Of a stretch of DNA of 64,000 nucleotides, positions 9,981-21,835 are shown piece by piece. Numbering within the stretch: position 1 is the stretch's first letter; each line of letters begins with the position of its first letter. Under the pieces are notes generated by a model. The model worked only from the letters and a program-made list of their open reading frames with translations. It did not search any database and was not told the origin of the DNA. This stretch comes from Tetracladium setigerum (taxonomy: Eukaryota > Ascomycota > Leotiomycetes > Helotiales), in assembly GCA_031472005.1 (NCBI GenBank), contig PZJY01000009.1, positions 1,798,001 through 1,862,000 of the forward strand, in the 5' to 3' direction. Both the position numbers and the translations under genes were made by a program.

Positions 9981-11860
9981 ATGTCCTCCACCCCAAACGC
10001 AAACCACGCATGCGACGCCTGTCGTCGCCGTAAAATCCGATGTGACCGCAATCAACCCTGCTCATGCTGTCTCAGCGCCTCCCTCTCCTGCACTTTCCTC
10101 GCACCAACGCGTGCCAAAGGACGGCAGGGACGAACGGCCAATATAATATCTGCTTTGCGCTCTTCTCAGATTCAGAATATTCAGCAGAGTTTTAGAAATT
10201 TGGAAGTTGAGCGGGAGGTGATTGATTCGCATTTCGTGCCGTTGAGAAATGGAGGTGGAGGAGAAGGAGGAGATAGTAGTGGAAGAGGAAGAAAGGGAGG
10301 AAGAACAGAAGGTTTACTAACCCTCGAAACCTTCCACGCCTGTCGTGAATTCTACTTCTCACAATTCCACGCCAGCGTCCCCATCGTAGAAGTAAGCCTA
10401 CTAAGTTTCGAAGGCGGACTGATGGATATCTCCGACGACCTCTACTCCCTCATCATCGCCTTCAGCGCCTTCATCATCCTCCAAACCGGCGCCGTTCACC
10501 ACACCCCCACCAGCTCCAGCTCACTCCTCTCCGAAGATATCGGATACGGTCAGAGTCTCATCAGAGAAGCGCTTTCGGCACGTAGGAACTCCGAGAGGGG
10601 GATTGTGCTGCCGTCGGTGCAGAATGTGGTTACGTCGTTTTTGTTGTATGCTTGTTTTAGATTTTTGAATGAGGAGAGGGAGGCGTGGGTTTTTTTGAGG
10701 GAGGCTACGACGTTGTTTGTGGAGATGTTGGGGGATGTGGGTGATGTTGATGTGAGTGAGAGGGAGGTGAGGGATGAGAATAGAAGAACGGGCGTGGATT
10801 TGAAGGGGAGTGAAGAGGCTGCTCAGTTATTTTGGTTGTTGTTGGTTACCGAGAGGTAAGTTCTTCTATTTTCTCTTTCGGTCCCTCTGGGATTTTGAAA
10901 ATGCAACACGCGGTATTGCTGAGTTAGTATTGAGCTTTTACTAATATAATGTAGAGGCTACGCAATCCGCAAACACAAACCCCTAACCCTCCTCATCTCC
11001 CCCACCAGCCCCAAAACCACGCACCTCCCCCCGCCCTCCTCAATTCCGGCTTCACGCACCTCCTAACCCTATACCAACCCTTCGACGAAGTCTTCCTTGG
11101 CTCCTGGAACTCCACCAGCTACGCCACCTCTCTCGACTCCCTCCTTCACCTCGAAACCCACCTCCAAAAGACCGTCTCCGTCGAGATGAACCTCTCCGAA
11201 ATCCAACTAGCCGATCTTCTAGTCTCGCAGCAGTGGTTACGGATGATTGTGTGGCAATTGGCTACAAAATTGGGGTTTTTATCGAGTGCTTCGAAGCATG
11301 AGTCGCTTACTTTTCGGTATCCGGTTAATATTGCTAGGGATCTTGTGATTTCTACTTTTGCTATCTCGCCCCAGAGTTTAGAAATTCATGGGATTGGGCT
11401 TGTGGAGAAGTTGTTTGATATTTGTTATCAACTTATTGATGTAATGGCTTTTACGCCATCACTTACCACCCCTCCTACCACCACCACCACCACCACCTCT
11501 AGCATGACACCCTTAACAACAACGCCTTCAACAACATCACCATTTACACCAGTCTTCACATCCATCGAATCATCAGCGATGGAACTAGGCGCCGAGGATT
11601 ACCTATCACATCTCTTCAATTTGATTTCGAGACTAAGAGGGTCCGGGGATAGGTTTTTACCGCTCTTACAGAGGAAGTTGGAGTTGACGTTACCCGGGTT
11701 GGGCAATCCGCTGGGTATGCAATTGAGGAATTTTGAGTTGAGTGGTGGAGTGGGTGGTTCGGCTTCGCCGCCGAATGGTGAGGGAGGGGAGGAGGGGAGA
11801 TGGAGGGATTTGAGGTGGGGTGATATTTGGGTTTGGGTCTGGGTTTGGGTTTTTTTTTGA
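9981..11860 (+). CDS. Zn2Cys6 regulator, probable MAL-cluster activator; 1-base frameshift
   Basis: The protein begins MSSTPNANHACDACRRRKIRC and has a binuclear cluster at about residues 11-38 (C-x2-C-x6-C-x5-C-x2-C-x6-C), then TRAKGRQGRTANIISALR, which resembles the linker of MAL-activator and related regulators. A Gly-rich insert and a middle homology region follow (ETFHACREFYFSQFHASVPIVEV). The intron is 10856-10954 (donor GTAAGT). Just after GYAIRKHKPLTLLISP the frame breaks at a run of six C at 11027-11032; one extra C restores ALLNSGFTHLLTLYQPFDEVFLGSW and the rest to 11860. The tail has a poly-Thr stretch and ends in a repetitive Trp-Val sequence. Its position beside the permease and maltase suggests it controls them, as MAL activators do in yeasts. 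That role is inference. Confidence 0.82.
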
Positions 11861-12819
11861 TTAGATTTGAGAGGGAATGGTATTTATCTACTTGACGAGG
11901 GGAATGTATCCATCAGGGGAGGGGTGTAGAAAGACTTGATACCCTCTGTCCTGTCCCAAGGTAGGAGAGGTTAGTGGGATTTAGAAATCCTTCAGCTAAG
12001 AAGGTGCTATAGATTGGTGCCGTTCGTGGAGGATAGTGTATACCTAGGTCCAAGCTGTGTTTGTGGATTTTAGATAAAAGGGAGAGGGTTACGGAGGTAA
12101 GGACCAAAACGATGGCCCGATCCAGACGGAGGGTTTGGAAGGTATGAAAAGAGGATTTAGGATCAAGATAGCCGTCAAAGTAGGATCCTGGTGACTTGTC
12201 ATCAATTTGAAATGGACTGATCAGGAATAGTCCTTTCAATATCTAAATCACAACTTCATTATTGTGCAAGTGGAAATGACGGGAATTAAGAGCAAGTCCT
12301 GAAGTTATCGTTCCACCCTAGGTAGGTACTTCTCAGACTTTTTGTACTATGTGATTTGGAATAAAGTCAGGAGTGGGTCTTTTATCGGATTAAGTACAAG
12401 AAAAGCATTCAGGCTGTACCTAGGTATGGGTTAACCGGAAACTAAGAAATGGCACTTTAAATAGCAAGCAGTAAATACCTATTTGGCGGTGGCGTTGTGA
12501 TGGTTCCTGAAAGTGGACGATTAGGATCTTCAACAGAAGGTTATTTTCTTCTTCTGATTTTAAAAATAGTATTCGAGAATAGTGTAATAGTACATCCAAT
12601 ACAAAGTTCTTTCTTGTGTGACTGATAATTCAAAAGAAAGAGGTGTCAAAGCAGGAACAATATCAAAATATATCTTGGCATTTTCGGAGATAATAATCAC
12701 ATCCCCTCAAACATCGTCATCGCAAAACCCATCATTTCAATCTGGAACAAAACATCAGCCCAGTACTAGTTGTACTACATCAGCCTCCACAACCCGCTAA
12801 CCCACATACATTATAAACA
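11861..12819. other. Intergenic; no gene seen
   Basis: This holds the 3' flank of the regulator and the promoter of the FAS1 gene. CCTAGGTA-like short motifs recur (12042, 12318, 12419), but nothing codes convincingly. Confidence 0.55.
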
Positions 12820-13668
12820 ATGCGTCTGCTACTGCTACTCACAGCACCTTTTCTCGTCTCCTCTCTTTCTCCAATCCTCACCACCAACCGTCCCTCTTAC
12901 AAACAGCAACAACACCCCATCGTCAACCCCATCGATACCATGCCTCACGATAAGACCGCCGCAGGAGATGAAAATACCATCATACTCTCTGATGGTAAGT
13001 TTTATGTTCCCAATTCCCAAACATCATTTCTCCTTTTCACTGTCCAACTTTCCATCTCTATCCCCCCACCATCCATCCAACCCCCCTCCCTCCTCATCCA
13101 ACCCTCAACTAACCAACCACCCCCTCCACCACAGTAATCGGCAGCGACAAAAGCATCAACATCTTCGCCTCACTCACACGCGACTTCGCGCCCCTCTCCG
13201 CCCGTTTCGAGGACGTCAACGTCAACACCACCATCCTCGCACCAATCAACTCAGCCATCATGGCTCTACCACGCAAACCGTGGGAGGATAAAGATGGCAA
13301 GGGCGGCGAGGATGAGGAGAGAGCGAAAGAGAATTTGAAGAGGTTTGTTGAGGCGCATGTTGTGCCTGTTAGTCCGTGGAGGGAGGGGGAGAAGGTACAG
13401 GCGTTGCAGGGTGGGGAGGTTTGGTGGGAGAAGGGGGAGGAAGGAGGGAGGGTTGTGAGTATCTCTTCTTTTTTGTTTTTTTTTTAAAAAAAAGAGAGAG
13501 ATGGAGGGTTTGTGTTATGGGGTTGGGGATGAGAGTAGGGATTGGATATGGGCTAATTTTTATGTGTGTCGGCAGATTCAACCTGGAAATATTGAGGTGG
13601 GTGTGGTGGCTAGTACGGTGTATAATGGGGAGGTGTGGATTTTGAAGGGAGTAAGGAACTATGCTTAA
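12820..13668 (+). CDS. Small secretory FAS1 (fasciclin) domain protein
   Basis: Exons 12820-12994, 13135-13454 and 13576-13668 give 195 residues. A signal peptide (MRLLLLLTAPFLVSSLSP) is followed by a short linker and one FAS1 domain: TIILSDVIGSDKSINIFASLTRDF near the start, the H1-like box VNTTILAPINSAIM in the middle, and VEAHVVP plus the terminal GNIEVGVVASTVYNGEVWIL. One-domain proteins of this type in ascomycetes resemble yeast YDR262W, a vacuolar protein of unclear role. No GPI signal is visible at the C-terminus. Both introns have good GT-AG signals; the second has a poly-T/poly-A stretch. Function beyond the domain is not known to me. Confidence 0.85.
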
Positions 13669-15296
13669 ATAGGGTTTGAGGCAGAGAAAGGAACTGTGAC
13701 GATATGGGACTTGGGTTTTTTTTTGCACTTTGGAGTTGAGCGTTGGGCATGTTTATAAGAAACGAGTATACGACAACTACGATTAGGATAGAGGTAATGA
13801 CAACGAGTATACGAGACATAGGTAATTAAGAAACAACAGGTGTATATGCTTCGAAACTCTCTTGTAAAGCTTGCTGCATGGGTTACCTAGGTGAGAAGTC
13901 TTATTATTGGCATTGTGTTGAGTTTGTCGTCTACTGCTAGATAGACTGGAGGAGATAACAATGAAATTGTGGATCGAAACCATGAAACGACACAATTCTC
14001 AGTTGTGAACCCAAGAATAGCCCATGAGATATAATTCAGGAATTGGATAATCGATAAGAATCAAGAAAAGGGATATCTACCGTATTTAGAAGCTTAATGT
14101 GGCGATGACGATTTCTTCTCGACAAATATTAGTTTATTATTAGTGTACTAGATATCAACTTTCAGGTTGGATCTATCAAATACCTATTTAAAAACTGGAT
14201 TCTGTAGCTTTCAAAATGCTTGATCAATTCTATTGAATTGAAGTGTGAGTTTTCAAGTGCCGAGTGTCAATGTCAAAATTGTAGAGAAACCCGTACTTGC
14301 GAAAACCTTAGTATCACGACATACTCTCTATTACCTCCTGAAAACTTCAAGGCTCATTGGCTAGAGCTGAATGTTTTAGCTGCAAATGAAAAATTTAAAA
14401 TTGTTTCCCACATTGTTCATGAGATTTTAATTGGAGCAAAAACTACTGTAACTATTCCAGCCTCGCGCTTACACAAGCCTGAGGACGGAGATAGATTTTG
14501 TACCTACCTAGTATAGGGAATGTGTTTTCAGCATGAAAAAAAGTTCAATCTGTTAGCTTTCGGACTTCATAATCAACTCAAAAATCATGCCGCTCGCTTT
14601 CAAGGAGACACTAACCAGAGAGGACTCGAGCTTCGCATCCTCTAAGCTGTTTCTACCCCTGAGCACAAGGCTACGAAGCCTTGTTCACACTTTGTAATCG
14701 CCAAGTCCTCTATCCACTAAGGTGAGGCTATCACTGTCAAATCAACACAGCTCCAGTATACCACTTTCAGTGACATTTGGATTTCCTATCTCGCTTGAGT
14801 ATATTTTCAACAGTATAGAAATGTCCCTTCCGCTCTCGGTTCTTTTTATCGCTCGATAAAGTGAGAAATTCTCTCCTTTGCAATCGGAGAACAAGTTCTG
14901 CAGCCTTCTTGGCTACGAATCACGAAGCTTGAACCCCCTTAGCGTGGCGTGGTCGGCAAGTCTCTCAGGGCCTTCCGACAGAAATCATCATCACCACCTC
15001 TTCTCTCCCACATTCCCATGCTCCTCCTCACAACCTGAAGGACCCCCACCAACATCCTGATACCAGTCTGATTCAGCGACCTGATAGAGTCGGCTGTCTA
15101 CCAACTGTACGATCCAGGGCAAACGTCATGAGCCCAAGTTGATGCGAGTTCCTGTGAAAGACGACACAATACCTTACTACCTTTCCCCACCACCTCTTAA
15201 TCAATCGCGAATCGTTACGCAACATTTTCACCCTCGTATTCTATATCCCATCCTGCTTTTAACGAAAATACCTGCGAATTCGCAACTGGATTCGCA
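13669..15296. other. Intergenic 1.6 kb upstream of SIN3
   Basis: No ATG-started coding frame of note; the open frame at 14220-14516 begins at TTG and has no recognisable product. The stretch contains two degenerate tRNA-like segments on the minus strand (separate entry). The last 300 bp are the SIN3 promoter and leader. Confidence 0.5.
14601..14735 (-). other. Degenerate tRNA-like / SINE-head candidate with nested inverted repeats
   Basis: On the minus strand TTAGTGGATAGAGGA resembles a Pol III A box and AGCTCGAGTCC resembles a B box about 75 bases later. AGAGGACT and its complement frame the element, and ACAAGGCT-TCGT-AGCCTTGT forms a perfect 8-bp hairpin inside. The acceptor and T stems do not pair as in a functional tRNA. 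A second weaker A-box-like segment (ACAGTTGGTAGACA, minus strand) occurs near 15090-15105. Confidence 0.3.
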
Positions 15297-18200
15297 ATGA
15301 ACAATCAGCCTCATGGCCCTCCGGGCTTCGATCGCGACCGAGAATCGATCGAAGAGCAGCGAAGAGCCCATGCCCACCAACAACAAGAAGAACTTGCGCA
15401 ACGTACGCGCGAACATAATGAGAGACAAGAGCGTGATCGCCGAGAAAGAGAGCAATACCAAGCTGCCCCAGCGCATCAGAACGATACTGGGTCCATCCCC
15501 ATTCACCAACCTGTCGCGTCCCGTCTGCCAGGCGCAATACATAGCCCCGTGGTCTACTTGCAAACCACGGAGGAGCGCCAACATCATCTGGTCCTCTTGG
15601 AGCTCCAAGCGGTCCTGGAAATGCATTTGGAGGTCCTTTACATGGTGATGCTGGTCGCCCTATTTCGCACAACCCACAAAACGCCACAAACCAGCTGCAA
15701 CAACAGCAAGCTTTTGGACCGAATGTCCTCCATCACAATTCATCTCTGAATATTGGAGGTTCAGGAGCATCTGCTGTAAACTTTGGGGGCCCTCTTCAGC
15801 AACAGCAGCAGCAGCAGCAACAACAGCCACCACAAGATGCTGTGCGGTTGCAGCAGCTTTCTTTCGGTGCTCCTCTTCCCCAAGGTCATCCCATGGCTGG
15901 ACCACCTGCTCTTGGACAAGGTGGACAACAGCCTATCTTGAATGTGAGTCCTGCTTCTCAAATTAATTCTACTCTGTTACCAGGAGTAAATCCGCAATCA
16001 CATACCTGCAAGAATCAAGCGGCAATGTAGACCGAGAAACGTGTAACTGACCATCTAATTCTAGGACGCTTTGAGCTACCTTGACCAAGTAAAGGTCCAA
16101 TTTGCGGACCAACCCGATGTATACAATCGTTTTCTGGACATCATGAAAGACTTCAAAAGCCAAGCGTGAGACCACTCTCAAGCCTTCCAAACAACCCGCT
16201 GACGTTTTGTAGCATTGACACACCGGGAGTTATCAATCGTGTCTCCACGCTCTTCACCGGCCATCCCAACCTAATACAGGGATTCAACACCTTCCTTCCT
16301 CCTGGATATCGCATTGAGTGTGGAACTGGCAACGACCCAAATTCCATCAGAGTAACAACCCCAATGGGAACTACTGTGCAGTCCATCACGGGGGCTGGTC
16401 GTGTTCATACAGGCGCTGTCACTGGACAAGCATCTGCCGGTGGTGGATACTATGCACAACCACGGCCTAGCAACTGGGAACAGGAGCCACAGCATAGCAT
16501 TGAAAGCCCAGAAGGTGTTTTCAGTCCACAGAATCAGAATGGCGTCCCTCCATATGTCCAGAATGTAGGCCATTCAGCATATGAAGCACAACAAGCTTCA
16601 GCTGCAGCTGCCCATCAACAGCAACAAAGAGGTGTCTCTCAATTAACCAATGCAGTCGCATCAACTCTAGGCCACCCCCCGCGAAGCGCGCAGACTCCTA
16701 CGCCTGGGGCACAAGCTGGCATGAATGGAGGACCTCCACAACCTGGTTTGGAGAAGAGAGGACCTGTCGAGTTCAATCATGCAATCAGTTATGTGAACAA
16801 AATTAAGGTAAACTGAACTCCACTCGCTTGCCGTCGACGCCAAGACCTAACTTGAACTTCAGAATCGGTTCCAAGACCACCCGGAGATCTATAAACAATT
16901 TCTGGAAATTCTACAAACATACCAGCGCGAATCGAAACCAATTCAAGACGTTTATGCGCAAGTCACACATCTTTTCAACACCGCGCCCGACCTGCTAGAA
17001 GACTTCAAGCAATTTTTACCTGAGTCTGCTGCTCAAGCAAAAGCTGCCGCCGCCGCAAAGGCTGCCGAAGAGGCCGCGATGGGGAATCAAACACCACAGA
17101 ATTCTCACGCACGTGGAGAACCAAAGATGCCACCTGTAGGGAACTTCTCTGTCTCGGCAAATGCGAATAAGGAGAACAAGAAGCGTCCAAGAGCAGCCGT
17201 GGCAGGGCCATCGGGCCCGCAGATAAACGTTGGAGGCGAGAGTTCTAGAGGAATGGCCCCCGCCGTGGGCAGCAAGGTTCGTGAAATCAAGCGTTAGGAG
17301 GCTTACCTCATTCGCGTTTTCAAACTTTCTACAGAGCTCAAAGAATAATGCTAATGATAATAATCGACAGCGAAACAAACTATCACATCCAACTAAGACT
17401 GTAGCTTCCGACGCCCTGATTGTGTCTCCAACTCTCACACCAGCTGTGCCAGAGCCGCTGCCTCCTACGTCAACGTCCGGTGCAACTTCCGAGGAATTGG
17501 CTTTCTTTGACAGAGTGAAAAAGTACATTGGCAACAAGCAAACGATGAATGAGTTCCTTAAACTCTGCAATTTATTCTCACAAGACCTGATCGATCGCAA
17601 TGTTCTCGTTTATCGAGTTCAATATTTTATCGGCGGAAACCTTGACCTCTTCAACTGGTTCAAGGCATTTGTGAGCTACGAAGGCGAAGATCAAGTGCTG
17701 GAAAATCGACCGCAGGCTCCAACAGGGCGACCAGCATTGAGCAACTGCAGAGGTCTTGGCCCTAGCTATCGACTTCTTCCTCGAAGGGTGAGTTTTCCTT
17801 TTCACTTCTGCTTTTCACCTCTTTTCTCACTTCTTCTGCGTGGTGAATTGTTTGGGTGGGTCTCGGTCGGAATGAGATGCTAGGGAAAGTTCCCAGCTCC
17901 GCCCTCCTCCTCCAACAGCCTCATCGCTTCCTACCTTTTGCATCACGGCGAGCTGCGATCTACCTTGATTCCTGCCATCCATCATTCTTCTCCCTTCTCA
18001 AAAACCTCATCATCATGGACGTCGAAATGTCCGACTGGTCGCGTACTGCCTCGTCGGGTTCTGCTTCCCCCGACAAGCCACCTTCTTACGGTTACCTCGA
18101 CGCGGATTATCTCGACCGCTCGAAGAAGGCTCTTCTGAAGCAGAAAGCCGATGATGATAAGAAAGAAGCTTTTTTCAAGAAGACAAAGGGGTCTGGAGCA

Positions 18201-20678
18201 TATATCTTGGAACAGTTAAACCGTCGCAAAGCAGACCGTGACCGCAAACTGTTACTAATTGAGCGAAACCAGGAGCGAAACAAACCATGCTCGGGCAGAG
18301 ATGAACTGTGCAACTCCGTTCTCAATGACGATTGGGCATCTCATCCAACCTGGGCCTCGGAAGATTCAGGATTCGTTGCTCATCGCAAGAATCAATATGA
18401 AGAGAGCCTTCACAGAATTGAGGAAGAGCGTCACGACTACGACTTCAACATCGAAACAAATGCCAAAGTGATCCAGCTTCTCGAGCCAATCGCCCAGTCC
18501 CTCCTCGCCATGACACCACAAGAACGTGAAGCATTTCGACTCCCTCTTGGACTTGGCACTCCATCTCGCGCAATCTACAACCGTGTCTTCAAGAAGATCT
18601 ACGGTGGCGAAGGCCCTCGAGTTGTCCAGGAACTATTTGAAGATCCTTGTGCTGTGCTTCCCGTTGTCCTACCTCGATTGAAGCAGAAAGATGAAGAGTG
18701 GCGACTGTCCCAGGTACGCTCCCCTCCACCTCCAAATTCCTCTATTTCCTTGGCTAACATTCTCTCAGCGTGAATGGCAGAAGATTTGGCAAAACCAAAC
18801 CTCCAGCAACTACCTTCGAAGTCTTGATCATCAAGGCATCCATGTCAAGGGGCTGGACAAGAAAGCATTTGCTGCGAAGGCCATACTAGATTCCATCAAG
18901 TCGAAGCACGAAGAGCAGCGCCGTCAGCAACGCCATGGCAAGGTCTCAAAATGGCAATATGCCTACCATCTTGAGGATCAAGAGGTCATCACTGATCTTT
19001 TGAGAATCATGATTCTTTACATCAGCAATGCCAGTCAGCACAACCCAGCTGAACGCCGACGTATCACAGATTTCTTCGAGAAATTCGTTGCCCAATTCTT
19101 TGGCATTCCAATGGAAATCATTGCTGAATGTTCCAAGGATGTTGAGCGTGTCAATGTGGAGGATGAGTAAGTCAAATCTCTTCACTTCATGAGATCTATA
19201 CTAAATTTATTTTAGGGACGAAGACAATGCTCCTGAGCTGCTCAACGGTTCTCGCCGCCGACCAGTCAATGGCAAGAAGAACAATGTTGATCTCCGACGT
19301 GATGTCCTCAACAAGAAGACTGTTGGTCGTCGCGGTCACAAGGAAGAGAGTGCGTCTGGCAGCAAGGAATCAACCCCCGACGTTGAGTCCGCCCTCGACG
19401 ACGATGCTATGGATGCAGACGAACAAGCTGTTTCCGAAGTTACCAACGAGCGATGGGCATCTGCCCCAGGCGCAGTTGCCCTTTCAGGCACCTCACAAGT
19501 CAATTCTCGCGACCTCGAAACTAAAACAGATCAGCCATTCAAACGAGACGCTTACAAGCTCTTTGGAAATGCAAACATCTACATCTTCTTCCACATCTTC
19601 GCCAATCTATATTCCCGATTGAAGACACTCAAGGAAAGTGAGGACGAAGCTTTAGCAGAGGAGGCGCAAGCTCTTGCAGACAAGCCAGCAAAACACCTTG
19701 GTATGCTACCTCAGACCGATGAATTCTTCAAACCCTTCAAAGTCGGTACAAGGAGAGCTACTACTCGCGTACCTTGCGTCTCATCGAAGACTTCATTGCT
19801 GGAGACCTCGAGGAGCCCAAGTACCAAGAGTTCCTTCGAAATTACTTTTTGAAGAATGGCTGGCGTTTATACTCTGTCACGGATCTGCTCAAGATTCTTT
19901 GCCGAGTCAGTGCAGCATGCTCTGGTGAAGACAGCAAGGACAAGACCCCAGCGCTTCTTGAACAGTTCTATAAGAACCGTCAAAATGAGGAGACTTCTTA
20001 TAGCGCCGAGATCAATATGCGTAAGCAGGCAGACAAGTACATTAAAGATGGTGAACTCTTCCAGATTGAATGGGTAAGTACTTTTTCTCTGCTTTGGCAG
20101 CTTTCACTAACACATCGCAGAACACCAAACGCTCCGAGGCACGCATCTCATGGATCCAACGAGGAGACTCGACCTTTGACCTCCAAGGCATGCAACTCAT
20201 GGAGGCCTGGCAGTACTATACCTCCTCTTATATTCGGATTGAACCCACCGAGGGTATCGACCGATCCAAGATGAACCGTAGTGTTCTGAAGCGCAATCTT
20301 CCCAAGTCTGTCGAAACCGATGAGAACGGTGGGCCGCCAAAGGCACTCAACTACTCGGAAGATCTCACACTTGCTATCTGCGTTAATACGGCCAAGATCG
20401 TGTACCGTTACCCTGGTGCAGAGTTCTTCCTCTACAGCAAGCCCTCTGTACAAGATGAGGACGAGGTCAATGCTACTGCCGCCCGTCTTGCTAGGCGTCA
20501 AGAGAGAAGACATGAGATATTCCAAGAACGATTCGTCATGAATTGCAAATGGATGGAAGGTCTCAACCACGAGGAAGTCTCCCAGGCTACTCAGGATTTC
20601 AACACTCGATTTGGAAAGCCTGCCTCTCCTCCAGGTGCCTCAGGGGACGCCACGATGACTGACCCGAGTCATGAATGA
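15297..20678 (+). CDS. sin3: Sin3 transcriptional corepressor (histone deacetylase scaffold); two 1-base frameshifts
   Basis: Sin3 is the nuclear scaffold of the Rpd3-type HDAC complexes. Exons: 15297-15943, 16065-16165, 16213-16807, 16863-17276, 17335-17787, 18273-18713, 18769-19166, 19216-20073, 20121-20678. A Gln-rich N-terminus leads to three paired amphipathic helix domains: PAH1 (DALSYLDQVKVQFADQPDVY), PAH2 (FNHAISYVNKIKNRFQDHPE) and PAH3 (ELAFFDRVKKYIGNKQTM). The HDAC-interaction domain follows (NCRGLGPSYRLLP; CSGRDELCNSVLNDDW; SEDSGFVAHRKNQYEE), and a long C-terminal domain closes the protein. The frame slips by one missing base near 15545-15552 (before LLANHGGAP) and near 19742-19746 (before YKESYYSRTLRLIEDF). 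Both fall in otherwise well-conserved text, so sequencing deletions are likely. The fifth intron (17788-18272, 485 bp) is far longer than the others and contains an in-frame open segment described separately. Confidence 0.93.
17788..18272 (+). other. Oversized SIN3 intron with in-frame open segment and internal ATG
   Basis: Removing the whole 485 bp joins LLPRR to ERNKPCSGRDELC, the conserved Sin3 text. Yet the frame continuous with the downstream exon is open from 17856. It contains an ATG in strong context at 18015, preceded by a pyrimidine-rich, promoter-like stretch, and encodes 86 charged residues (MDVEMSDWSRTASSG... to ...LLIERNQ). A second good acceptor, CTCCTCCTCCAACAG at 17918, is also in frame, so a 118-residue inclusion form is possible. 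No known domain is recognised. Confidence 0.5.
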
Positions 20679-21835
20679 TATGCCCATACATCCATGTGAA
20701 GATTCGATTGAACGTGGTTGCTGAATTCACTGTTCATGAAACAACAGTTCCTCCAACGTCTACCCAATCTTCACTGGATAGATTCTGTACATGTAACTAT
20801 TAAAATTTCCGCCCTTTTTTCCCTCTCTCCTTTGCTATGGAGAGAAAAATACCATAATGATTGCATGGGGTTGGGGAATTCGCCTTTTCTTTCTTTTGCA
20901 CCTTACTGCTGCTTTTGTAAGGGAGGGGGCGTCTTTGATTGTGTGCACATATCTTATTTGTGTCTACGGGAGGGAGCTTCACGGGGTATTTGCAGCTTTT
21001 TACTTTTGCTCTTGTGTTTACTCCGCCATTCTTCTCTTCTTTCTGGCGGGCTTGCTTGCTTGCTGCTTTGGTGGCAGGCGGTTGGTTAGCTCTTGGCTGG
21101 ATGGATTGATAGCTGAATGGGTTTGAGACAGAGGGAGAGAGAGGGAGGGATATGCTACGATACAGAGCCGATACATGATGATGCGATGGGAGACGGAGCG
21201 AGAGAGAAATATTGCTTTTGTTGCGATTGTGCAAATGAAAAAAATTACTTCACTAAAATTAATGAATCAAGTTGTTTAGAATGTGATATGATGTGAACAC
21301 CCTGCCCTAGATGCGATCCGAGGAAGAAAAACGTATTGTGTTGCAAACTGAAAGCTTGACTGTCTTATAAGATGGATACGATGAGGCAAAGAACTTATTC
21401 GTAATGGAAAATGGTCGTTGACGAGGTGATTGATTGATAGATCTTGGCCTACGAATTAAGGAAAGTAGAAAAGGGCAGGCTGGTGAGGTTTCCTTCTATC
21501 AGATCGTTTATCAAGAAGTGAGGAAGTGAACGAGGCCGTATTTCTCAAGAAGAACGGGCGGTACTATGTTTTATTTCTCTACTCATTTCATGAAACAAAG
21601 CGCTAACAGCATATCAAAACAGAAGGAAGTGAAACGCTAATCCTCACTTTTTCTTTTCCACAACCAAAAAAAACATATGGGATATCTATCAACATTTATA
21701 CACGATCTTCTTCCTCTCCCTCTTTCGCACAACCACTTTTTTTTCAACCAAACCAACAAAAATAAAAGTACAACAAGGCCACCACCCACGTAGTCCTCCA
21801 GACACTCTGCCACGTCTCCCTCCAAATCCGCTTCG
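20679..21835. other. Convergent 3' flanks of SIN3 and CDC1-like gene
   Basis: Both neighbours end toward this stretch, so it contains two 3' untranslated regions. Open frames here (for example 20718-21089) are rich in Leu, Cys and Phe from T-rich sequence and are not credible genes. Purine-rich GAGAGAGGGAGG tracts occur near 21131. Confidence 0.55.

Noticed and set aside
14220..14516. 98-codon frame with Cys pairs
   Set aside because: It starts at TTG rather than ATG, matches no family, and has no splice partners.
17856..18773. Independent gene of 305 codons overlapping SIN3
   Set aside because: Its 3' two thirds are the conserved Sin3 HDAC-interaction exon in the same frame. The 5' part is better treated as intronic or an alternative first exon.
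20718..21234. Open frames on both strands between SIN3 and the CDC1-like gene
   Set aside because: They arise from T-rich or A-rich sequence in convergent 3' flanks and encode only hydrophobic low-complexity peptides.
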